From the NCBI GenBank assembly GCA_964545315.1, contig CAZJGI010000012.1, positions 1-64,000 of the forward strand: DNA of 64,000 nt, in the 5' to 3' direction. The translations under genes and the position numbers were made by a program. How positions within the stretch are numbered: position 1 is the stretch's first letter; every line of letters begins with the position of its first letter. Under the pieces are notes generated by a model. That model worked only from the letters and a program-made list of their open reading frames with translations, did not search any database and was not told the DNA's origin. This DNA is from JAAYJR01 sp964545315. Lineage in GTDB: Bacteria; Bacteroidota; Bacteroidia; Bacteroidales; Prolixibacteraceae. Below are positions 9,165-18,429 of the stretch, in pieces.

Positions 9165-9785
9165 CTAAAACTTAAAAATAAAATTAACGCAATAAATATA
9201 ATCATTGTTCAAATTTGTCACAACCGGTGTCCAGTTCAATGTAAGGTCCTCACTTATATCAAAGTCGAACAGATGTGCATCAACGCTTGCATCTATTATA
9301 TTTAATCCATAAAAACCTATCATACTTATAAATAACAAGTCACGGTTTCTCCTGTAATAATCTTGTCTTTTCATCAACCCATCCTTAAAGTTCTCAAAAT
9401 GAGTCGGATTATTAAGATCATAATATATGAAAGCTTCTATTTTTTCATATACTTTTGTATCAGGGTCCTGGTCAACAAGATGCTTATATGCAGTTTTATT
9501 AAATTGATAATTATCATTATTCCAGCTTATATAATATCCAATAACTCCGAATCCTATATAAATAAATGGTATTTTCCAGTATTTTCTATTATATGCCTGT
9601 CCCAATCCCGGCAATATAGCCGAATATAAAGTTGCTTTTTTTGGTGAATGGATTTCCTCAGCCAATGTATCAACATCCATTATTCTCAATGTATCTGCTT
9701 CTTGAGGCCGGGCTTGAAGGTTAAATCCTGTTACAACCAAAAAAATCAGCAAAATGCTATTTGATAACCATCCTCTTATACTCAC
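9165..9785 (-). CDS. DUF5683 membrane protein
   Basis: A 206-residue protein with a GTG start at 9785 (TAA stop two codons upstream, no nearer ATG). A signal peptide or anchor (SILLIFLVVTGFNLQA) is followed by the family core SPKKATLYSAILPGLGQAYN, then RKYWKIPFIYIGFGVIGYYI, a hydrophobic helix, and a charged central part. The C-terminal strand pattern NWTPVVTNLNNDYIYCVNFI ends in an aromatic residue, compatible with outer-membrane association. DUF5683 proteins almost always sit between parB and a LysM transglycosylase in this phylum, as here, but their role is unknown. An envelope or growth role is inferred from this linkage. Confidence 0.85.
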   Translation of the reverse strand: MSIRGWLSNSILLIFLVVTGFNLQARPQEADTLRIMDVDTLAEEIHSPKKATLYSAILPGLGQAYNRKYWKIPFIYIGFGVIGYYISWNNDNYQFNKTAYKHLVDQDPDTKVYEKIEAFIYYDLNNPTHFENFKDGLMKRQDYYRRNRDLLFISMIGFYGLNIIDASVDAHLFDFDISEDLTLNWTPVVTNLNNDYIYCVNFIFKF

Positions 9786-9845
9786 ACATTAAATTTTTGC
9801 TTAAAAATAAGAGTTTCGTTCTACAGAAAAACTGACCTGCATAAA

Positions 9846-10709
9846 TCATTTCTTATTTTCAATAATTTTAACAATTCTTTCCAGATCATTACCGGATTTA
9901 AATGGTATAATAATTTTGCCTTTACCCTTATCGTTGACCATGATTTTGATCCCGGATCCCAACAGTTCACCTAAATGACCTTTATATAATTTAAACCGTT
10001 CCGGCAACTCCTTTTTTTTCTCATTCCGGGTATTATCCTGATTACCTGTAGCCAGGTTACGAACAATTTCTTCTACCTTTCTGACAGAGTAATCATTTTC
10101 GATTGTCTCTTTGCATATCATTTCCTGAATATCCTCGTCCTCAATATTAATTATCGCCCGGGCATGTCCCATAGAAATTTCCCTGTCTCTAAGAGATTTC
10201 TGAATTATTGCCGGCAATTTTAACAGGCGAAGATAATTTGTAATTGTTGGTCTGCTTTTCCCGACCCTACTGCTGATATTTTCCTGAGAATAATTACATT
10301 CATCAATTAACCGCTGATAAGAGAGTGCAATTTCAACAGGGTTAAGATCTTCGCGTTGAATATTTTCGACAAGGGCCATCTCGAGCATACCGTCATCCCT
10401 GGCATCCCTGATATATGCAGGAATTGAAACCAGGCCTGCTTTTTGGGCTGCTCTGCAACGTCTTTCACCAACTATGATCTGATAACGGTCTTCACCTACT
10501 TTTCTGAGTGTTACAGGTTGGATTAGTCCTATCTCCCTTATTGATGCAGCGAGTTCTTCAAGTGCCTCCTCATTAAAATTAGATCTTGGCTGAAACGGAT
10601 TAGCTTCTATCTGATCCAGTCTGATCTCACTTATTCTGGCCTGTTTTATTTTTTCGGCATCATCAATAAGCGCCCCTAATCCTCGTCCAAGTGCATTCCT
10701 TTTTACCAT
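9846..10709 (-). CDS. parB: ParB chromosome-partitioning CTPase
   Basis: Binds parS sites and spreads as a CTP-gated clamp, working with ParA in origin segregation. About 287 residues from the ATG at 10709. The track start at 10715 is a TTG two codons earlier and is less likely. N-terminal RNALGRGLGALI is the classic ParA-interacting motif. The ParB/Srx CTP-binding core includes IEANPFQPR, IRDARDDGMLEMALVENIQRED (GERRCRA at about 78-84), and the HTH domain includes SQENISSRVGKSRPTITNYL. The C-terminus is basic and charged for dimerisation. It lies 11 bp after the parA stop and forms one operon with it. Confidence 0.95.
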   Translation of the reverse strand: MVKRNALGRGLGALIDDAEKIKQARISEIRLDQIEANPFQPRSNFNEEALEELAASIREIGLIQPVTLRKVGEDRYQIIVGERRCRAAQKAGLVSIPAYIRDARDDGMLEMALVENIQREDLNPVEIALSYQRLIDECNYSQENISSRVGKSRPTITNYLRLLKLPAIIQKSLRDREISMGHARAIINIEDEDIQEMICKETIENDYSVRKVEEIVRNLATGNQDNTRNEKKKELPERFKLYKGHLGELLGSGIKIMVNDKGKGKIIIPFKSGNDLERIVKIIENKK

Positions 10710-10720
10710 TATCAAAGTGG

Positions 10721-11521
10721 TTAAATTATTACTTTTTTATCCTGAGATATCTTTGTCAGCTTATTACGCTGTAATATTTCACGTGCAAGGTTCATATGGT
10801 TAATAGTACCTTTAGAACTTGCATCGTAAAGTACAACAGGCTTACCGTAACTGGGAGACTCTCCCAGTTTAACATTCCTCTGTATTACAGTCTCAAAAAC
10901 CATATCCTGAAAATGCCGTTTAACTTCTTCCAATACCTGGGTGGAAAGATTCAGCCGGGAATCAAACATTGTCAGCAAAAAACCCTCAATCTCAAGTGAA
11001 GGGTTTAATCTGTTCTGAATTATTTTTATTGTATTAAGCAATTTGCCCAATCCCTCCAGTGCAAAGTATTCACATTGTACAGGAATAATTACCGAATCAG
11101 AAGCAGTTAATGCATTAACAGTAATCAAACCAAGTGAAGGTGAACAATCAATAAAAATAAAATCATAGTCTTCTTTGAGATGAATAATAGTATGTCTCAA
11201 CACTTTTTCCCGATTCGGAAGGTTTAACATTTCTATCTCAGCTCCTACTAAATCTATATGTGAAGGGATTATATCCAGGTTGTCAATTGCTGTTTTCAGA
11301 ATTACTTTTTCAGGTTTGATTCCGTCGATTATACTTTCATAAATACTGGACTGAATATTTCTTACATCAAATCCAAAACCCGATGTTGCATTTGCCTGCG
11401 GATCAGCATCAATGACAAGTACCTTCTGCTCTAATACAGCAAGGCTGGCAGCGAGATTAATTGCTGTTGTTGTCTTTCCAACCCCACCCTTCTGGTTTGC
11501 AAGTGATATAATTTTTCCCAT
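10721..11521 (-). CDS. parA: ParA/Soj chromosome-partitioning ATPase
   Basis: Deviant-Walker ATPase that drives chromosome origin segregation together with ParB. 266 residues. The deviant Walker A KGGVGKTT is at 11-18, with signature Lys11 and catalytic Lys16. Walker A-prime DADPQANATSGFG begins at about 39. Walker B is YDFIFIDCSPSLGLIT at about 119-134. It lacks an N-terminal HTH, which fits the chromosomal Soj type rather than plasmid P1-type ParA. It heads the parA-parB-DUF5683-mltD operon. A possible degenerate parS lies inside its 3' end (10775-10790). Confidence 0.95.
   Translation of the reverse strand: MGKIISLANQKGGVGKTTTAINLAASLAVLEQKVLVIDADPQANATSGFGFDVRNIQSSIYESIIDGIKPEKVILKTAIDNLDIIPSHIDLVGAEIEMLNLPNREKVLRHTIIHLKEDYDFIFIDCSPSLGLITVNALTASDSVIIPVQCEYFALEGLGKLLNTIKIIQNRLNPSLEIEGFLLTMFDSRLNLSTQVLEEVKRHFQDMVFETVIQRNVKLGESPSYGKPVVLYDASSKGTINHMNLAREILQRNKLTKISQDKKVII
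10775..10790. promoter_or_regulatory. Candidate degenerate parS site
   Basis: TATTTCACGTGCAAGG matches the widespread parS consensus TGTTTCACGTGAAACA at 12 of 16 positions, with the central TTTCACGTG intact. It lies in the 3' coding end of parA, next to parB. parS sites inside par genes are known in other bacteria. The right half is poorly conserved, so the call is tentative. Confidence 0.3.
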
Positions 11522-11549
11522 CTAAAAATATTTTAATTATAACAGGTTT

Positions 11550-11557
11550 CAAATTTA
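11550..11557 (-). promoter_or_regulatory. Possible -7 promoter box for the parA operon
   Basis: Read on the minus strand this is TAAATTTG, an exact TAnnTTTG match, 29 bases before the parA ATG. It would give a short leader. No convincing TTTG -33 element was seen at the usual spacing. Confidence 0.4.
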
Positions 11558-11615
11558 ATAAATTAGACTTAACCTTTCCCTAATTTTTCCCATTTCAAAT
11601 ATTTAAATTGTATTT

Positions 11616-14090
11616 CTAAGCAGGATCAACATCTACATTTATTATACAACTGCTGTTTTCCTTTCTCTTTCTAACATCAGCAACAGATAATAAAATAATT
11701 TGCTTCGCCCGGCTCAAAGATTGTTTCAGACCTATTTTCAACCATATTTCCTTAATAAATTTTGATTGTACCCTTCCTACCAAAGGATATTCGGGTCCCA
11801 ATACAATAAAAGGAAATCTCTCTTTAAGCAAAGAGGCCAGCTGTCCGGCTGTCCTGTTAACGGTCTCAGCCTTTTGATGCTTGACAGAAATTTTTATTAA
11901 CCGGTAATAAGGAGGGTATTTAAACAGTTTCCTCTCTTCCATCTCCATATTAAAAGCAGATATATAATCCTGATTTACAATATTCCCGATCAAAGGATGA
12001 TCAGGATGTGAGGTTTGTATAATTACTGTGCCACGGTTATGCTTTCTGCCCGCACGTCCGCTTACCTGGGAAATTAGCTGAAAAGCACGTTCATGCGCCC
12101 TGAAATCCGGAAAATTAATAAGAGTATCAGCATCGACTATTCCCACAACTCTTATATGCTCAAAATCCAATCCTTTAGTTATCATCCGGGTACCGACAAG
12201 AAGGTCTGTTTTCCTTCTTTTCATGTCACTTAAAATCTTTGTATATGAATCTTTCCGCCTGGTTGTGTCATAGTCGATACGTCGTATTTGAATATCCGGG
12301 AATAAGGGTTTTAGTTCTTCCTCAATTTTTTCGGTTCCTACTCCCCGTGTCTTAATATCTTCCGAACCACAAGAAGGACATAAAGGCGGCAGAAGTATGC
12401 TATAACCACAATAATGACAATTCAGCTGCCGGTTGAATTTATGAAAAGTCAGGCTTACATCACAATTTTTACATTTAGGTATCCATCCGCATTCGAAACA
12501 CTGAACAAAGGGGGAATACCCTCTCCTGTTTTGAAAAAGAATAACCTGGTCTTTATTCCCGAAGGCAAATTTCATCATATGATAAAGTTCAGAAGAAAGA
12601 ACCGATAACATTTGCTTCTTTACCCTCGCTTTTTTAATATCTACAACCTTAACCTCAGGCAATTCAATATTTGAATATCTTCTTTCCAGCAACACCAAAT
12701 GATATTTACCATTCAAAGCATTGAAATATGATTCATATGATGGAGTGGCGGAACCAAGCAAAACATTGGCTCTATACTGGCGGGCAAGAACAATTGCCAT
12801 ATCACGGGCATTATATCTTGGAGCGGGATCGAATTGTTTATATGAGTTTTCATGCTCTTCATCAACTATGACCAGGCCCAGTTCTGAAAATGGCAGGAAT
12901 AGCGAGGACCTGGTTCCTGTTATTATTTGAAAACTCTTCTCAGTGTCTGACTTGAACATCAGCACTTTCTTCCATATTTCAACCCGTTCATCGTTACTAA
13001 ACCCTGAATGATATACACCCATTTTATTCCCAAACACCTGCCTCAAACGCTCAATTATCTGAGTTGTTAACATTATTTCAGGTACCAGGTACAGAACCTG
13101 CCTGCCTCTTTTTATTGTTTCCTCAATTAAGTGAATATATATTTCTGTCTTTCCGCTGGCCGTTATGCCATGTAATAAAACCACTTTATTCTTGTCAAAT
13201 CCCTCTTTAATATCAGCAAGTGCATCAAACTGATATTGACTCAACGTATTAATATTTCTTAATTGAACTCCAGCAAAGCTTTCAATACGGGAGACTTCGC
13301 GATGAAATTCGATTAATGCCCCTTCTTTTATCAGACTCTTTAAAACTACCGCAGAGATGCCTGATATTCTTAATAACTCTTTCTTAAGGATAAATGCTCC
13401 TTCACCTTCATCAAATGGAAGTGTTTCCTCACAAAACCGAAGTAATAATGATAATTGTTTCTTTGAACGGGACAGTTTTTGAATAATCTCATTCAGTTGT
13501 TCTTCATTTTTTATCTCAGGATTTAACTTAATAAAGGAAGATTTCTTAGTTTTAAATTTAGGTTCTATATTCTCATCGACACCAATTAAACCCTTAACAA
13601 GCAATGAACTGAATGCTTTGTACGAAAATTGTTTTCCCAACTTTTGCTGAAGTTTATCAAGTGATACTGAACCGGGGCCTGCATGATCAATTATCAGATA
13701 TTCTTTGTCAGTAAGAGAATATTCTTTGTCATGTCCCGTCAAAAATACTTTCGATTTACTTTCCAGTATAAGGCCAGGCGGAAATGCAGCCCTGTAAACA
13801 TCCCCTAAAGAACAGCAATAATATTCAGCCATCCATTTCCACATATCAATATTGACCTGCAATACCACTGGTTCTTCATCAACAATTTGAAGTATCTCCT
13901 TGACTTTAATATTTAAAGGAGCGGAATCTTCAACTGAAAGCACAAGAGCAGAAAATAATTTCTTTCTGCCAAACTGTACAATAACCCTCTGCCCGGTATT
14001 AATTTTACCCTTATACTCTTCAGGTATCCTGTAAGTATATGTTTCATGCAGTGATAATGGCAATATTACCTGAACAAATTCCGAGGGCAT
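11616..14090 (-). CDS. priA: Primosomal helicase PriA
   Basis: 3'-to-5' DNA helicase that recognises stalled forks and reloads the replicative helicase. 824 residues. The N-terminal DNA-binding domain includes YRIPEEYKGKINTGQRVIVQ. The helicase core has Walker A GITASGKTEIY at about 305-315 and the DEEH box VDEEHENSYKQ at about 407. The zinc-binding module lies at about 530-573 (CFECGWIPKCKNCD, then CHYCGY, then CPSCGS), with all eight cysteines present. Motifs V and VI follow (VGTRMITKGLDFEHI, QLISQVSGRAGRK). It is transcribed on its own; the ispH stop is 69 bp upstream. Confidence 0.96.
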   Translation of the reverse strand: MPSEFVQVILPLSLHETYTYRIPEEYKGKINTGQRVIVQFGRKKLFSALVLSVEDSAPLNIKVKEILQIVDEEPVVLQVNIDMWKWMAEYYCCSLGDVYRAAFPPGLILESKSKVFLTGHDKEYSLTDKEYLIIDHAGPGSVSLDKLQQKLGKQFSYKAFSSLLVKGLIGVDENIEPKFKTKKSSFIKLNPEIKNEEQLNEIIQKLSRSKKQLSLLLRFCEETLPFDEGEGAFILKKELLRISGISAVVLKSLIKEGALIEFHREVSRIESFAGVQLRNINTLSQYQFDALADIKEGFDKNKVVLLHGITASGKTEIYIHLIEETIKRGRQVLYLVPEIMLTTQIIERLRQVFGNKMGVYHSGFSNDERVEIWKKVLMFKSDTEKSFQIITGTRSSLFLPFSELGLVIVDEEHENSYKQFDPAPRYNARDMAIVLARQYRANVLLGSATPSYESYFNALNGKYHLVLLERRYSNIELPEVKVVDIKKARVKKQMLSVLSSELYHMMKFAFGNKDQVILFQNRRGYSPFVQCFECGWIPKCKNCDVSLTFHKFNRQLNCHYCGYSILLPPLCPSCGSEDIKTRGVGTEKIEEELKPLFPDIQIRRIDYDTTRRKDSYTKILSDMKRRKTDLLVGTRMITKGLDFEHIRVVGIVDADTLINFPDFRAHERAFQLISQVSGRAGRKHNRGTVIIQTSHPDHPLIGNIVNQDYISAFNMEMEERKLFKYPPYYRLIKISVKHQKAETVNRTAGQLASLLKERFPFIVLGPEYPLVGRVQSKFIKEIWLKIGLKQSLSRAKQIILLSVADVRKRKENSSCIINVDVDPA

Positions 14091-14158
14091 TAAAATGATT
14101 TAATTTTCGTTTAGAAACTCACTCCCAAATTATGAATAAGATAGATAAAACCATTAGT

Positions 14159-15022
14159 TTAAGAAGAAATTTTATTAACATGGTCTGCCACTGCTTTCAT
14201 CAGCCACTCGGGAGTTGAGGTTGCTCCTGAAATTCCCACTGATTTAACACCTTCAAACCAGGAGGTATCAATTTCTTCAAGGGCTGAGATATAATGAGAA
14301 TTAGCATTTGCCTCTTTACAAATTGAAAAAAGATAATGGCCGTTTGAGCTTTTACGTCCGGCAACAAAAAGTATAATATCATAATTTTTCGCAAAAGCTC
14401 TTAACCAGAATACCCTGTTTGAAACCTGTCGGCAGATAGTGTCTTTTATCTCCACGGGCACTCCGGGTTTCATATTCGCCTTTATCAAACCGGCAATCTC
14501 ATAAAAGTCTTCAACACGTCTGGTTGTTTGAGAGAATAGGCATACCGGGCGGGAATAATCAATTTTATGCAGATCTTCAGTACTTTCAATAATAATACCT
14601 CTGTTATTGATTTGGCCGTTAAGAGCAATAACTTCAGCATGTCCACTCTTACCAAATATCACCACCTGCCCGTTTCTTTCAGGATATTTTTTGCATGAAG
14701 ATCTGATTTTCTTTTGGAGATTAAGCACAACAGGACAAGTAGCATCAATTAACCGGATATTATTTTTTTCTGCATATTGATAAGTTTCAGGAGGTTGGCC
14801 ATGGGCCCTGATGAGCACCTTTATATTCTTCATTTTATAAAACTCCTCCTCAGTGATAGTTTTAAGTCCCAATTGTTCAAGACGGTGAATCTCCATGTTG
14901 TTATGCACAATATCCCCAAGGCAAAATAAATCGTCATTCTCTGCCAGTTCACTTTCTGCCAGTTTTATAGCTTTAATTACACCAAAACAAAAACCTGCTT
15001 TCTTGTCAATATCGACTTTCAT
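14159..15022 (-). CDS. ispH: 4-hydroxy-3-methylbut-2-enyl diphosphate reductase
   Basis: Last enzyme of the MEP isoprenoid pathway: a 4Fe-4S enzyme converting HMBPP to IPP and DMAPP. 287 residues. The three conserved cluster cysteines are C12 (GFCFGV), C96 (DATCPVV) and C197 (DTICRQVSNR). Substrate-contact His residues appear in DIVHN (H40), RAHGQPP (H74) and SGHAEV (H128). The ATG at 15022 overlaps the 3' end of cmk by 17 bp, so the two are translationally coupled. The cmk-ispH pair is a frequent order in this phylum. Confidence 0.96.
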   Translation of the reverse strand: MKVDIDKKAGFCFGVIKAIKLAESELAENDDLFCLGDIVHNNMEIHRLEQLGLKTITEEEFYKMKNIKVLIRAHGQPPETYQYAEKNNIRLIDATCPVVLNLQKKIRSSCKKYPERNGQVVIFGKSGHAEVIALNGQINNRGIIIESTEDLHKIDYSRPVCLFSQTTRRVEDFYEIAGLIKANMKPGVPVEIKDTICRQVSNRVFWLRAFAKNYDIILFVAGRKSSNGHYLFSICKEANANSHYISALEEIDTSWFEGVKSVGISGATSTPEWLMKAVADHVNKISS

Positions 15023-15716
15023 CTCTTCCGGTTATCTTATTAACTTTATTCAGCGCCCATGCTAACTGTTGTTCCCTGGTTAAATAACTATTATCGAGTA
15101 TTAGTGCATCATCAGCTTTTCTTAGCGGGCTTACTGCTCTTCCCGAATCTATCTTATCCCTTTCCAGAACATTATTCAATATCTCTTCATAATCCGGATC
15201 AGAGCCTTTTTCCTTCAGTTCGAGATAGCGCCTTTCCGCCCGAATTTCAGGGGATGCTGTCATGAAAATTTTCAACTCCGCATCCGGGAAAACAACTGTT
15301 CCAATATCTCTTCCATCCATAACGATCCCTTTATTCTTCCCGTTTTCACGCTGCTGCTTTACCATTTCATGCCGAACTTCCGCGATAGTACTAACAGGAC
15401 TGACATTTTGAGAAACCTGGAGAAGCCGGATTTCATCTTCAACATTTTCACCGTTTAAAAAAGTAATATTCTTTTCCTTTTCTCCATCCCATTTAAAACT
15501 GATCTTCATTTCAGGTAATCCTGCAATAATCTTTTTTTTATCAGGTTCTCCACCGTTTATCCATCCTTTACGCAAGGAATATAATGTTACAGCTCTGTAC
15601 ATTGCTCCACTGTCAATGTAAATATAACCCAACTTTTTGGCCAGGGATTTAGCCAGGGTACTTTTACCGCATGAGGAGTGTCCGTCTATAGCAATTACAA
15701 TTTTTTTTTGCTTCAT
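15006..15716 (-). CDS. cmk: Cytidylate kinase
   Basis: Phosphorylates CMP and dCMP for nucleotide synthesis. The preferred start is the ATG at 15716 (MKQKKIVIAIDGHSSCGKST), giving about 236 residues. A TTG three codons earlier (15725) is less likely. P-loop GHSSCGKST is near residue 11. The NMP-binding signature is YIDSGAMYRAVTL. The sugar and phosphate contact block GRDIGTVVFPDA is typical, as is the lid RAERRYLEL. It overlaps ispH by 17 bp. Confidence 0.95.
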   Translation of the reverse strand: MKQKKIVIAIDGHSSCGKSTLAKSLAKKLGYIYIDSGAMYRAVTLYSLRKGWINGGEPDKKKIIAGLPEMKISFKWDGEKEKNITFLNGENVEDEIRLLQVSQNVSPVSTIAEVRHEMVKQQRENGKNKGIVMDGRDIGTVVFPDAELKIFMTASPEIRAERRYLELKEKGSDPDYEEILNNVLERDKIDSGRAVSPLRKADDALILDNSYLTREQQLAWALNKVNKITGRDESRY

Positions 15717-15773
15717 TTTATTCAAGGATAAGACAAAGATACAGGATTTTTTATCGCACCCCCAATGGTCATA

Positions 15774-16802
15774 TTAATATATATCATTTAAAATCACCGC
15801 AAATGAAAAAAGGTTAGAAGAGCCTGCAAGATGAAAACGTGAAGTTGCAAAATCAAATCTGAATCTGTTAAGTCTTAATCCAAAGCCCATAGAAAAGCCC
15901 ACAGTTGAAAGCTTGTCTTCAAATTTCAGCTCCTGTCTTCTCTGGTAATTATAACCTGCACGCAAAATAAAATTTTCGGTGGGAAGTATTTCAACTCCTA
16001 TTACGGCATGGCGCATGATCTGCTTAGCAAAATTTTCATCACGCTCATTAATACCATCAGGCGTAAATTCACTCTCTTTTTCTCTTCCAGCAAGCTTCCA
16101 GTGATTCAGGTGCTGCATAGTCAGGTAAAGTATAACCGGGGCATGTTTCAATCGGGTACTTATGCCTGCCTGTAAATCAAAAGGAATAGATTCACGGTTT
16201 CCATCCTGGTAGTAAGTTGTTAATTGACCTCCGATATTTCGTGCCGTCAGGCCAAATCTGGTCAGGCTGTCGCGAAAGGTATAACACATCCCCAGATCAG
16301 CAGCTATTCCAAACGACCGGTAACTCTCAAATACAGATAATACAGGTTTAACATTTGCTCCGTAACCAATACGTTTGTACTCATTACTGTAAATTATATT
16401 CAATGCATATTCAGCTGCAGTAAACGTTAAACCGGTAAGTTCTCCCGTACCTGTAGCTTCTTTAAACTGCCCATAATTAATATAATGCATCCCTGCTGCA
16501 AAATTTCCTATCCCATCATATGACCTCGCAAAGGAGGCATAACCATAATTAATATCTGTAAAATAGTTTATGTAGTTAACCAGAAGAGTGTTATGCATCC
16601 CTTTATGCAATAAAGACGGGTTATGGAAAGGAAGGTTCAGGTCTGTGGAATCAAGCAATGCCACCTGGTTCCCTCCCAGTGCAGCAATTCTTGCTGAGTT
16701 GGTTAACTCCAGGAACTGATAAGCAGACTCTCCTCCAATTTGTGACCATCCGCTGTAAACGGACAGAAAAAGAAGAATTAAGAGGTAAATTTTCCGGTTC
16801 AT
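15774..16802 (-). CDS. porQ: Type IX secretion system protein PorQ
   Basis: An outer-membrane beta-barrel of the FadL/PorV-like family that works with PorU, PorV and PorZ in attaching T9SS cargo to the cell surface. The ATG at 16802 gives a proper signal peptide (MNRKIYLLILLFLSVYSGWS, cut before Q); the frame extends to a GTG at 16820, but that would spoil it. Diagnostic early sequence is QIGGESAYQFLELTNSARIA, then ALGGNQVALLDSTDLNL and a PSLLHKGMHN segment. The rest is alternating strands typical of a barrel (GYNYQRRQEL, RFRFDFATSRFHLAGSSNLF). Its presence implies that the cell has a T9SS. Confidence 0.9.
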   Translation of the reverse strand: MNRKIYLLILLFLSVYSGWSQIGGESAYQFLELTNSARIAALGGNQVALLDSTDLNLPFHNPSLLHKGMHNTLLVNYINYFTDINYGYASFARSYDGIGNFAAGMHYINYGQFKEATGTGELTGLTFTAAEYALNIIYSNEYKRIGYGANVKPVLSVFESYRSFGIAADLGMCYTFRDSLTRFGLTARNIGGQLTTYYQDGNRESIPFDLQAGISTRLKHAPVILYLTMQHLNHWKLAGREKESEFTPDGINERDENFAKQIMRHAVIGVEILPTENFILRAGYNYQRRQELKFEDKLSTVGFSMGFGLRLNRFRFDFATSRFHLAGSSNLFSFAVILNDIY

Positions 16803-16879
16803 TCGCTTAACTATATCCACTAAAACGCTAAAGATATTGAAATATTACCCGGCACAAGGCAGATGAACGCCATGTTTTT

Positions 16880-17377
16880 TTAACATTTTTTCAATTCACT
16901 GAAAATCTCAAACACTACAGGGCAAATTTCACAATTTTTATGAGAAAGCTCTAAAATTTGAATAAATCGTTTTCTGTCAGTATGCGGGTAATCTCTGCAG
17001 GCCTTAGGACGGCTTTCATAAACAAGACAAATATTATCGTCTGCCAGAAAAGGGCATGGATGTTCATTAAAAACAAAATCTCTGTCTTCATCAGTAGTAA
17101 CATATTTTTTTATAAACTCAGCATGTTTCATTTTCAAATGTAATGCCAGCCTTCTGATGTCAGTATTCGTAAGACGGGGACCAATTGTTTTACAGCAATT
17201 GGCGCAATCAAGGCATGAAAACTGTGCAAAAGCCTCATTATGTAACTTGTGTAACAAATCATCAAGAAATTTAGGACTTTTCCTTTTGATCTTTTTTATG
17301 ACCTGGGATATTTCCTGCCGTCGATTATCTGTTAACTCACGGAGTCTGAGAGGGGTCATATATTTAATACTCTCCAT
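16880..17377 (-). CDS. YkgJ-type cysteine-cluster protein
   Basis: A soluble protein of about 165 residues, YkgJ-type (PF03692), thought to bind zinc or an iron-sulfur cluster. The cysteine pattern is CLDCANCC, then CPFL..CLVYESRPKACRDYP, then CEICPVVF near the C-terminus. The preferred start is the ATG at 17377, one base after the TGA of the EamA gene (TGAAATG), giving coupled translation. An in-frame ATG at 17398 would overlap that gene by 20 bp. Its role is unknown. Family members often sit beside transporters or modification enzymes. Confidence 0.88.
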   Translation of the reverse strand: MESIKYMTPLRLRELTDNRRQEISQVIKKIKRKSPKFLDDLLHKLHNEAFAQFSCLDCANCCKTIGPRLTNTDIRRLALHLKMKHAEFIKKYVTTDEDRDFVFNEHPCPFLADDNICLVYESRPKACRDYPHTDRKRFIQILELSHKNCEICPVVFEIFSELKKC

Positions 17378-17378
17378 T

Positions 17379-18299
17379 TCATAAAGTTTGAGCCTCAATG
17401 ACGTTTTCCTTAATTGATTTTCGTACGCCAGTTTGTGCCAGGAATAATCCTGAAATCACGACAATAATACCCAGTATTTTTTGTATTCCAATACCTTCAT
17501 TTAAAATAATAAATGACAACACTGCCACAAAAACCGGGATAAGGTTTACAAATGTATTGGAACGGTTTACCCCAATCCTTCTTATACTTTGGGTAAAGAA
17601 CACAAATGCCACGGTAGATGCAAAAACAGCTAATAATATTATTGCCCTGAATGCACTGGGATGGAAGGGGGTCATAATAAAATCATCGAGATCGACAGCT
17701 ATCCAAATGGGTAAAAAGAGAATTATCCCGATTACATTCTGATAGGCAATGATAGTCATAGTATTGTATCTTGATACCACCTTACGAAGCACAATTGAAT
17801 AAGCGATTGCTCCAAAGACTGCAATAAATTCAAGTCCTACACCAAGAGGTGAGGCATCGAATCTGAATGAGCTGTCAAGTACTACCAATGCAACTCCCAG
17901 GAATGAAAAAAAGAATCCGAGAGCATTCTTCACCGTAACTTTTTCCCTGAAAAAATACCATGCTGCAATGGGAGATATAAGTGGAATTGTTGCCACAATA
18001 ACAGAAGCAGTGGTTGGGGATACATATAACAACCCGTAACTTTCTCCCAGAAAATAGATAAAAGGTTCAAAAAAGGCCATTAAACAGAAGAGGGAAAAAT
18101 CTTTCCCGGTTGGTTTTTGCAATCTCTTCAGCAATATCGCGATAACCAAAATTATAGAAGCTGAGATTATAAGCCTGAAAAGAACCACTGTGATAGGTTT
18201 ATAAGCCAGGTAAGCGATCTTAAACCAAACAAAGGAAAAGCTCCAGAAGAATGCAGCTCCGAGGGCAGACCCATAAGCAAGAAAATCCTTATTTCTCAT
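17379..18299 (-). CDS. EamA-family DMT transporter
   Basis: A 306-residue inner-membrane protein with about ten transmembrane helices in two EamA repeats. The first repeat is about 7-145 (LAYGSALGAAFFWSFSFVWF, then VVLFRLIISASIILVIAIL). The second begins near 155 (VGLEFIAVFGAIAYSIVLRK). The family exports or imports small metabolites such as amino acids or nucleosides, but the substrate here is unknown. It is cotranscribed with the YkgJ-type gene, which starts at its stop codon. A hairpin at 18311-18364 separates it from the abl operon upstream. Confidence 0.9.
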   Translation of the reverse strand: MRNKDFLAYGSALGAAFFWSFSFVWFKIAYLAYKPITVVLFRLIISASIILVIAILLKRLQKPTGKDFSLFCLMAFFEPFIYFLGESYGLLYVSPTTASVIVATIPLISPIAAWYFFREKVTVKNALGFFFSFLGVALVVLDSSFRFDASPLGVGLEFIAVFGAIAYSIVLRKVVSRYNTMTIIAYQNVIGIILFLPIWIAVDLDDFIMTPFHPSAFRAIILLAVFASTVAFVFFTQSIRRIGVNRSNTFVNLIPVFVAVLSFIILNEGIGIQKILGIIVVISGLFLAQTGVRKSIKENVIEAQTL

Positions 18300-18310
18300 T
18301 ATTAAAATAA

Positions 18311-18364
18311 AAGCCTGTAAAAATAGTTTTTTATATCATATTTCAGATATTATTTTTCAGGCTT
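18311..18364 (-). terminator. Long hairpin ending the abl operon
   Basis: Arms AAGCCTG-t-AAAAATA (18311-18325) and TATTTTTCAGGCTT (18351-18364) form a 14-bp stem with one bulged base. It lies between the small Cys-rich ORF and the EamA start. Terminator function is inferred; the loop is long (about 25 nt). Confidence 0.45.
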
Positions 18365-18429
18365 GAGGAACAAGTTTTTTTCACCTGTGTGGTAAGTTTT
18401 ACTAAGAACCAGTGTATTGACATTTTCCT

